DNA of 64,000 nt from CAZJBS01 sp964544475 (GTDB taxonomy: Bacteria; CLD3; SB21): positions 62,001-126,000 of the forward strand of contig CAZJBS010000008.1 of assembly GCA_964544475.1 (NCBI GenBank). The letters run 5' to 3'. The translations under genes and the position numbers were made by a program. The notes under the pieces were generated by a model. It saw nothing but the letters and a program-made list of their open reading frames with translations, was not told the origin of the DNA and ran no database searches. How positions within the stretch are numbered: position 1 is the stretch's first letter; each line of letters opens with the position of its first letter. Positions 58,997 through 64,000 of the stretch are shown here, piece after piece.

Positions 58997-60156
58997 AATC
59001 CAAAAGAAATAACGCAAAAGCGGCACTCTTGATTGTTGATGACGAGCCGCGCGTCCTTGAGGTACTTGTGAAAACGTTTGAAAGTCAGTATGTCGTGTGG
59101 CCCTGTCTGAATGCCATGGAAGCGCTCGAGGTTCTTGCGGTTCATGATGTACAAGTTATCCTGACAGACGAGCGCATGCCGAAGATGGGCGGCATGACGT
59201 TTCTGAAGCAGGCCAGAGAAAGGAATCCGTCAACCGTCAACATTATTCTGACGGCCTATTCAGACATCACTGTGGCCATTGAGGCCATCAATAGCGGTAT
59301 TGTCTACCGATACATCGTCAAACCGTGGGATACTGAGGAGCTAATGGTTATTGTTCGTCAGGCCTTTGAAAGGCATCATTTGTTTGAACATAACAGAGTG
59401 CTTGCAGAAACCCTGGTTTCAAAAAACAAGGAATTGGAGGAACGGCTTGAGGAATTGGAAAGGACGAGAGAAAAGCTTTCGAGGTCTGAGAAACTCAGCC
59501 TGATTGGCCAATTGACGGCCAGCATCGGTCATGAACTCAAAAATCCGTTGTCGCGTATTAAGTCCGCAGCCAATATCATCAAGACGGACATGACGGATGC
59601 ATCGGATGAAAAGAAAGAACTCCTTAAGATTATTGACAATGAAGTATTGATCTCAACCAAGATCATCAACGACTTGCTTGACTTTTCAAGAGACAGAAAA
59701 GCGTCGCTAAAGTTCAGTGATCTCAACCAGATTATTGAGTCAACACTGTCCCGCCTTCGCATTCCACAACACATAGTCCTTGAACAGGACCTCGAACATA
59801 ACTTGACCGGACTTTACCTGGATGATGGGCAAATTCAGCAAGTATTGATCAATCTCATCATGAATTCGATTCAGGCATTGGACGACGGTGGCAAGATCTA
59901 TTTGAAGACTGAAAGAACCGGCACAGGCGTGCAGATGACGGTAAAGGACACCGGATGCGGCATAAGGCCGGAGCACATTGAGAAGATCTTTGAGCCGCTG
60001 TACACAACCAAGCCCAAGGGTATCGGCCTTGGCATGTCCATAGTAAAAATGCTGATGGACAAACACGAAGGGAGCATTGAAATTGATAGCCGGGAGAATG
60101 TCGGTACGACGGTGATTTTGAACTTTCCTTTGGTTCCGAGTTCGGTGAGGAATTGA
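58987..60156 (+). CDS. Receiver-histidine kinase (receiver N-terminal)
   Basis: A 389-residue soluble protein with a receiver first and a kinase second. The receiver has D18/D19, phospho-acceptor D61 (TDERMP) and K112 (VKPW). A coiled linker (130-165, KNKELEERLEELERTREKL) leads to the kinase with H182 (GHELKNPLSRIK), N box MNSIQAL, G1 DTGCGI and G2 IGLGMS. Without membrane helices it probably senses through other proteins or the receiver. The final bases overlap the tyrS start. Targets are unknown. Confidence 0.88.
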   Translation: MEVESKRNNAKAALLIVDDEPRVLEVLVKTFESQYVVWPCLNAMEALEVLAVHDVQVILTDERMPKMGGMTFLKQARERNPSTVNIILTAYSDITVAIEAINSGIVYRYIVKPWDTEELMVIVRQAFERHHLFEHNRVLAETLVSKNKELEERLEELERTREKLSRSEKLSLIGQLTASIGHELKNPLSRIKSAANIIKTDMTDASDEKKELLKIIDNEVLISTKIINDLLDFSRDRKASLKFSDLNQIIESTLSRLRIPQHIVLEQDLEHNLTGLYLDDGQIQQVLINLIMNSIQALDDGGKIYLKTERTGTGVQMTVKDTGCGIRPEHIEKIFEPLYTTKPKGIGLGMSIVKMLMDKHEGSIEIDSRENVGTTVILNFPLVPSSVRN

Positions 60157-61367
60157 TGTTCAAGCCGGTTTCAGCCCAGTTGGATGTGATAAAAAGGGGA
60201 GTTGTCGATCTCATTCCTGAAAGTGAACTTGTCCAAAAGCTGGAAATGTCTTACAGCCGACAGAAGCCGTTGAAGGTAAAACTGGGTTGCGACCCTTCAC
60301 GGCCGGATCTGCACCTTGGACATTCAGTAGTACTGCGCAAACTAAGGCAATTTCAGGACTTGGGCCACGAAGCAATCTTGGTAGTTGGGGATTTTACGGG
60401 GATGATTGGAGATCCGAGCGGACGGAACAAGACGAGGCCGCCGCTTTCCATAGAAGAGACACGTCATAACGGCCAAAGCTATTTTGAGCAGGCTTCGAAA
60501 ATCCTGGACAAGGACAGGACGAGAATAGTCTACAATTCGGAGTGGCTTGGAGCCATGTCATTCGCCGAAGTCGTTCGATTGGCGGGACACTATACCGTCG
60601 CGCGAATGCTTGAACGTGACGATTTTGAGAAAAGGTTCAGGTCCGGGGAGCCCATCAGCATCCACGAATTGCTGTATCCGCTGGCGCAGGCGATGGATTC
60701 CGTGGCGTTGGAGGCTGATATCGAACTCGGGGGAACCGATCAGCGATTCAATCTTCTGGTTGGACGCGATATTCAGAGGGAATATGGACTTGACCAGCAA
60801 GTGATCATTACCCTGCCAATCCTGGAGGGGACGGATGGCATTCAGAAGATGAGCAAATCCCTCGACAATTATGTAGGCCTTGATGATTTGCCAAAAGAGA
60901 TGTTTGGCCGGATCATGTCCATACCGGACACATTAATTTACAGGTACTTTGAATTGACCACCGATGTCCCGCCTGAAGAACTCAAGCGGATTCACGACGA
61001 TCTTGATGATCCGATGGTCAATCCATCCCTTATCAAGCGCCGTTTGGCCAGACAAGTTATTGATCTTTATCATCCAAAAGGCGAGGCAGAGAAGGCCGAG
61101 GTGGAATTTGATTTGGTCTTCAAGAAAAAGAACATACCAGACGATATCCCCGAATTTCATGTAACGACCGCAACCATTCCACTGATCCGCCTTTTGGCCG
61201 AGAGTAAGATGGTTGACTCTGGCAACGAGGCACGGCGTCAAGTGAAGCAAGGTGCAGTAAGCATCAATACCGAGAAGATTACCGATGAAAAATATGTGGT
61301 TTCCGTCAGCGGTGAAACGGTGATCAAAGTAGGAAAAAGGAAATTTTTACGCGTCAAGAAGGTGTGA
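60156..61367 (+). CDS. tyrS: Tyrosyl-tRNA synthetase
   Basis: A 403-residue class I synthetase charging tRNA-Tyr. The HIGH motif reads PDLHLGHSVVL, followed by GDFTGMIGDPSGRNKTR and the KMSKS loop QKMSKSLDNYVGL, then a C-terminal S4 RNA-binding domain (ESKMVDSGNEARRQVKQGAVSINTEKITD). The pattern PDLHLGH and GDPSGR places it with the TyrS group 2 (TyrZ-like). The ATG overlaps the kinase stop (TGATG). A TTG three bases before is in frame. Confidence 0.95.
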   Translation: MFKPVSAQLDVIKRGVVDLIPESELVQKLEMSYSRQKPLKVKLGCDPSRPDLHLGHSVVLRKLRQFQDLGHEAILVVGDFTGMIGDPSGRNKTRPPLSIEETRHNGQSYFEQASKILDKDRTRIVYNSEWLGAMSFAEVVRLAGHYTVARMLERDDFEKRFRSGEPISIHELLYPLAQAMDSVALEADIELGGTDQRFNLLVGRDIQREYGLDQQVIITLPILEGTDGIQKMSKSLDNYVGLDDLPKEMFGRIMSIPDTLIYRYFELTTDVPPEELKRIHDDLDDPMVNPSLIKRRLARQVIDLYHPKGEAEKAEVEFDLVFKKKNIPDDIPEFHVTTATIPLIRLLAESKMVDSGNEARRQVKQGAVSINTEKITDEKYVVSVSGETVIKVGKRKFLRVKKV

Positions 61368-61370
61368 GTA

Positions 61371-62117
61371 CTATTCGATTGCGGGGATGTCGTTAATGTC
61401 TTCTTCCGCGGAGCTCTGCTTGAACAATTCAAAAATAGCTCTGAAAAGTCCCGTGAGAATAAATACCATCATAGCAGGAAAGATGGCCTTGGATGGGAAG
61501 ATAAGGAAAACGGGTAGGAAAAGCGCTAGCAGTGCGATCTTCACCACATCCACGGTCTTCTTGAGGGAAAAATTCGGCATCGCTTCGTAGCGAATACGGC
61601 TGACCATCAATATCGAGACGAGCAGGGTGACGAGGGTCAGCAATTCTATGTGGGCAAAATCTCCAAATACCGCTTCTTCAAAAACCACAAAAGTGGCAAG
61701 ACAAATCGCCGAAGAGGGAATAGGCAATCCCTTGAAGAAACTGTCCTTTTCACTGATATCCGTTATTTGAGTGTTGAATCTGGCAAGACGAATGCCGCCA
61801 AATAAGAGTGGCAGAAAACTGACCAGAATTCCTATCGTTCCCCATGCAAAAAAGTAAGACTTGTACAGAAGTACAGCGGGGGCAAAGCCAAACGACGAAA
61901 TATCGGCCAGGGAATCCAATTCAACGCCGAATTCGGAGCTGGACTTAACGAGCCGGGCGACCTTGCCGTCAAGTACATCCATGATTGAGGCCACCACAAT
62001 CAGCCAGGCCGCCGTCAAATAATCTCCCTGAATGGAGTGTACCACGGACAAGAATCCGGCGAAGAGATTCAACGCCGTCACCATGGATGGCAAATGCCGT
62101 TTTGGAGACCGTCTCAC
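61371..62117 (-). CDS. pssA: CDP-diacylglycerol-serine O-phosphatidyltransferase
   Basis: A 248-residue membrane enzyme making phosphatidylserine. The CDP-alcohol phosphotransferase signature is seen: MDVLDGKVARLVKSSSEFGVELDSLADISSFG, i.e. D-x2-D-G-x2-A-R-x8-G-x3-D-x3-D. About seven helices are predicted. I preferred the GTG at 62117 with GGAGG upstream; a TTG at 62135 directly after the psd stop is in frame and adds six residues. psd (62136-62786) precedes it, so phosphatidylserine synthesis and decarboxylation are encoded together. The C-terminus is acidic. Confidence 0.92.
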   Translation of the reverse strand: MRRSPKRHLPSMVTALNLFAGFLSVVHSIQGDYLTAAWLIVVASIMDVLDGKVARLVKSSSEFGVELDSLADISSFGFAPAVLLYKSYFFAWGTIGILVSFLPLLFGGIRLARFNTQITDISEKDSFFKGLPIPSSAICLATFVVFEEAVFGDFAHIELLTLVTLLVSILMVSRIRYEAMPNFSLKKTVDVVKIALLALFLPVFLIFPSKAIFPAMMVFILTGLFRAIFELFKQSSAEEDINDIPAIE

Positions 62118-62135
62118 AATGGTGTCCTCCGGCAA

Positions 62136-62786
62136 TTATGACTTGATTCTGCCAATAATCGTGTCGCCTCCGTTGACTTTGTCCCCAATGTTCACGGCAA
62201 GTTCGACACTCAAAGGCAAGAAGATGTCCACCCGCGAGCCGAACTTGATGATTCCGAATCGGTCTCCTCGGTTGACGTGGGAGTCCATCTTCAGGTTGCA
62301 AATAATGCGCCGTGCCAGCAAGCCGGCAATCTGCTTGAAGACGATTCGAACGCCGTTGGCTTCAATGCCGATCACCGTTTGTTCATTTCGCAGGGATGCA
62401 TCCTCACGAAAGGCAGCCAGGAATTGGCCGGGCACATACGCCAGATGACTTATCAATCCGGACATTGGAATTCGGTTAACATGGACGTTGAATACGGATA
62501 AGAAAATGCTCACCTGTCGCGCCCTGGCCCGGATAAACTGGTTTTCATCCACTTCTTTTATCAACACCACTCGGCCGTCGGCAGGTGAGACAATGACCCC
62601 GGATTCTGAGGGAATTGAACGCTCAGGATCCCGAAAGAAATATATCACCAGTACGTCAACACACAACACGAGGATGGCCAGGGGCGGAATGGCAGGATGA
62701 CGGCTGAAAAAATAGGAAATCAACAGCAGGAGAAGCAGCGTGTTGACGAGGAGGATAGTGGTCAGGCCTTCTCGTGAAATCTTCAA
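62136..62786 (-). CDS. psd: Phosphatidylserine decarboxylase (short, type II)
   Basis: A 216-residue membrane enzyme converting phosphatidylserine to phosphatidylethanolamine. Two membrane helices lie near 13-29 and 33-50. The proenzyme is cut at a Ser that becomes the pyruvoyl group: the site GSRVDIFLP with GS (residues about 183-184) stands in the RFGIIKFGSRVDIFLP context of the short Psd class. Active-site residues include VSPADGRV and the SVFNVHVNRIPMSG region with the catalytic His. Length is typical for the short class. Confidence 0.93.
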   Translation of the reverse strand: MKISREGLTTILLVNTLLLLLLISYFFSRHPAIPPLAILVLCVDVLVIYFFRDPERSIPSESGVIVSPADGRVVLIKEVDENQFIRARARQVSIFLSVFNVHVNRIPMSGLISHLAYVPGQFLAAFREDASLRNEQTVIGIEANGVRIVFKQIAGLLARRIICNLKMDSHVNRGDRFGIIKFGSRVDIFLPLSVELAVNIGDKVNGGDTIIGRIKS

Positions 62787-62803
62787 TGGTCACTCCGAAT
62801 TGT

Positions 62804-63565
62804 TTAGTTGGTGCCTTTTAGTTTTTCGTCCCTGGTTCTGGGATGTGTGATTCGTTTTGCAAACTCTGCATACAGCCGGCTGACTTCGCCATCTGAACTC
62901 TGAGCCAGTTTTTTCTCAAGTCGAACGCCGCTGTCGATGTCCCACAGGCGACAACTGTCCAACGTGATGTCGTCGGCAACAAAGAGACGACCCTGACTCC
63001 GGCCAAATTCAATCTTCAAGTCGGCAAGGTTGAAGTTCCGTCTCTCAAAAAAATTCTTCATGATCGCATTAATTTTTGCTGACAACCTTTGGATAAGGCG
63101 GACTTCTTCCTGATTGGATTGCGCAAAGGCATAAAGATGGTATTCGTTGACCATCGGGCTGCCGAGTTTCTCATTCTTGTAGTAGAATTCAATGATAGGT
63201 GCGGGCAAAACGTCGCCATCCGGTATTCGAAACGACTTGGCAAAGGCCCCGCTGGAAATATTCCGGATAATGACATTGACGGGTATCATGTCCAGACGCC
63301 GCACGACGAGTACTTTGTCGTCCAGTTTGCCAATGTAATGGGTGGGAATGTGGTAACTGTCCAGGAACTGAAAAATATACGAGGCGACCTCGGCATTTAG
63401 CTGCGCCTTGCCCCTTGCCTTGACAATTTTCTTGCCATCTAATGGTACCAGATCGTTCTTGAATTCCATCATGGCATAATCCGCATGGCTCGTCGAATAG
63501 AGCTTCTTGGTGTGGCCTTCCACCAGCAGCGGACCTTTTTCCAGTTTCTTGATGTTAATTTCCAC
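62804..63565 (-). CDS. purC: Phosphoribosylaminoimidazole-succinocarboxamide synthase
   Basis: A 253-residue enzyme of purine biosynthesis joining aspartate to CAIR. Motifs GHTKKLYSTS (the EGKTKxxY region), VVRRLDMIPVNVIIRNISSGAFAK, DLKIEFGR and ADDITLDSCRLWD correspond to the SAICAR-synthetase signatures. It overlaps purB by 11 bases, and the two are functionally linked in the same pathway: purB acts directly after it and once more in AMP formation. Confidence 0.94.
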   Translation of the reverse strand: MEINIKKLEKGPLLVEGHTKKLYSTSHADYAMMEFKNDLVPLDGKKIVKARGKAQLNAEVASYIFQFLDSYHIPTHYIGKLDDKVLVVRRLDMIPVNVIIRNISSGAFAKSFRIPDGDVLPAPIIEFYYKNEKLGSPMVNEYHLYAFAQSNQEEVRLIQRLSAKINAIMKNFFERRNFNLADLKIEFGRSQGRLFVADDITLDSCRLWDIDSGVRLEKKLAQSSDGEVSRLYAEFAKRITHPRTRDEKLKGTN

Positions 63566-64000
63566 GGTTTATCCTCCCGGACGTGCTGGTTTGTTCAATT
63601 TGGGCTCGCTGGAACAACTTATCAATATGTTTCAGGCTCTGAGTAATATCAAAACACTCGCTTAACTCTGACTTGTTCAAAACGGAACTGACCTCCGGGT
63701 GCGCGGCGATCTCATCTCGAAAATCGGAAGACGGGGTCTTCCAAACACGCAGAGCCGTGGATTGCACGATCTTATAAGCGTGTTCCCTCGAAAGACCTTT
63801 GCGGGCAAGCGCCAACAAGATCCGTTGACTGAAAATGAGACCGCGGGAAGCCATCAAATTTTGCTTCATTCGATCCGGATAAACGACCAGGTTTTCCATG
63901 ATTTTTGAAAACTGTGTGAGGATGTAATCCAAAAGGGTTGTGCTGTCTGGAATGATAATCCTCTCGACAGACGAGTGCGTGATGTCGCGTTCATGCCACA
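63555..64000 (-). CDS. purB: Adenylosuccinate lyase, partial (N-terminus beyond window)
   Basis: The 3' portion of the fumarase-superfamily lyase that forms AICAR and AMP. About 148 codons are present; the conserved WHERDITHSSVERIIIPD at the right edge and NLMASRGLIFSQRILLALARKGLSREHAYKIVQ are PurB C-terminal motifs, while the N-terminal two thirds, including the catalytic Ser loop and the active-site His, lie outside the window. The gene runs leftwards into purC. Confidence 0.92.
   Translation of the reverse strand, partial: WHERDITHSSVERIIIPDSTTLLDYILTQFSKIMENLVVYPDRMKQNLMASRGLIFSQRILLALARKGLSREHAYKIVQSTALRVWKTPSSDFRDEIAAHPEVSSVLNKSELSECFDITQSLKHIDKLFQRAQIEQTSTSGRINRGN

Overview
The window reads as one chromosomal segment of an uncultivated, Gram-negative bacterium with a respiratory metabolism. 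I see no rRNA, tRNA, CRISPR array, insertion sequence or prophage. Pointers to the FCB side of the tree are a secreted protease with a type IX secretion C-terminal domain (46711-48342), surface-lipoprotein beta-propellers of the BtuG kind, a UbiA/MqnP-type quinone prenyltransferase and many multiheme or diheme cytochromes. True Bacteroidota are less likely, because clear Shine-Dalgarno sequences (AGGAG-type) and sigma-70-like promoters (TTGnnn, 17 bases, TAnnnT) occur throughout. The phylum cannot be settled from this sequence.

Layout. 1-2529 (minus): uppS (partial), xth and an MFS transporter. 2610-12527 (plus): a TPR membrane protein, a quinone prenyltransferase, an HNH nuclease, trpS, scpA/scpB, a GrdB-like protein, rluB, cmk and a DUF58 protein. 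12678-19817 (plus) is the most striking block: a periplasmic Fe-S protein, an NrfD/HybB-type membrane subunit, a 13-heme cytochrome c, a haem-motif sensor kinase with a zinc-ribbon-like insert in its ATPase domain, and two receivers fused to GcvH-like domains. 19914-24211: DUF4234, an alcohol dehydrogenase, a PAP2-like protein, 3-hydroxyacyl-CoA dehydrogenase and a CsgG/TolB-TPR protein. 24316-33037: a peptidase, an NHL protein, an alkyltransferase-like protein, a POT transporter, a GT-C glycosyltransferase, DedA, a methyltransferase and a WD40 lipoprotein.

33012-38524 is a vitamin B12 locus: promoter, cobalamin riboswitch, btuB, two BtuG-like propeller lipoproteins around a DUF6580 transporter, and a cobalamin adenosyltransferase. 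38530-41083 (minus) is feoA-feoB plus a coupled cysteine-rich peptide, with a promoter and a palindromic operator candidate. Divergent from it (41138-44660) are two diheme cytochrome lipoproteins, an outer-membrane barrel and a cupredoxin. 44770-51617: TPR lipoprotein, pyruvate kinase, T9SS protease, der and an SMC-like coiled-coil protein. 51614-64000: Dabb, EVE, an NtrY-like kinase, DUF4390, nth, VanW, mutY, dcd, a receiver-kinase, tyrS, pssA, psd, purC and purB (partial).

Genes are packed tightly. Start/stop overlaps of 1-4 bases are common and several convergent pairs overlap at their 3' ends. The best candidate for an undescribed system is the redox-complex and signalling block at 12678-19817.
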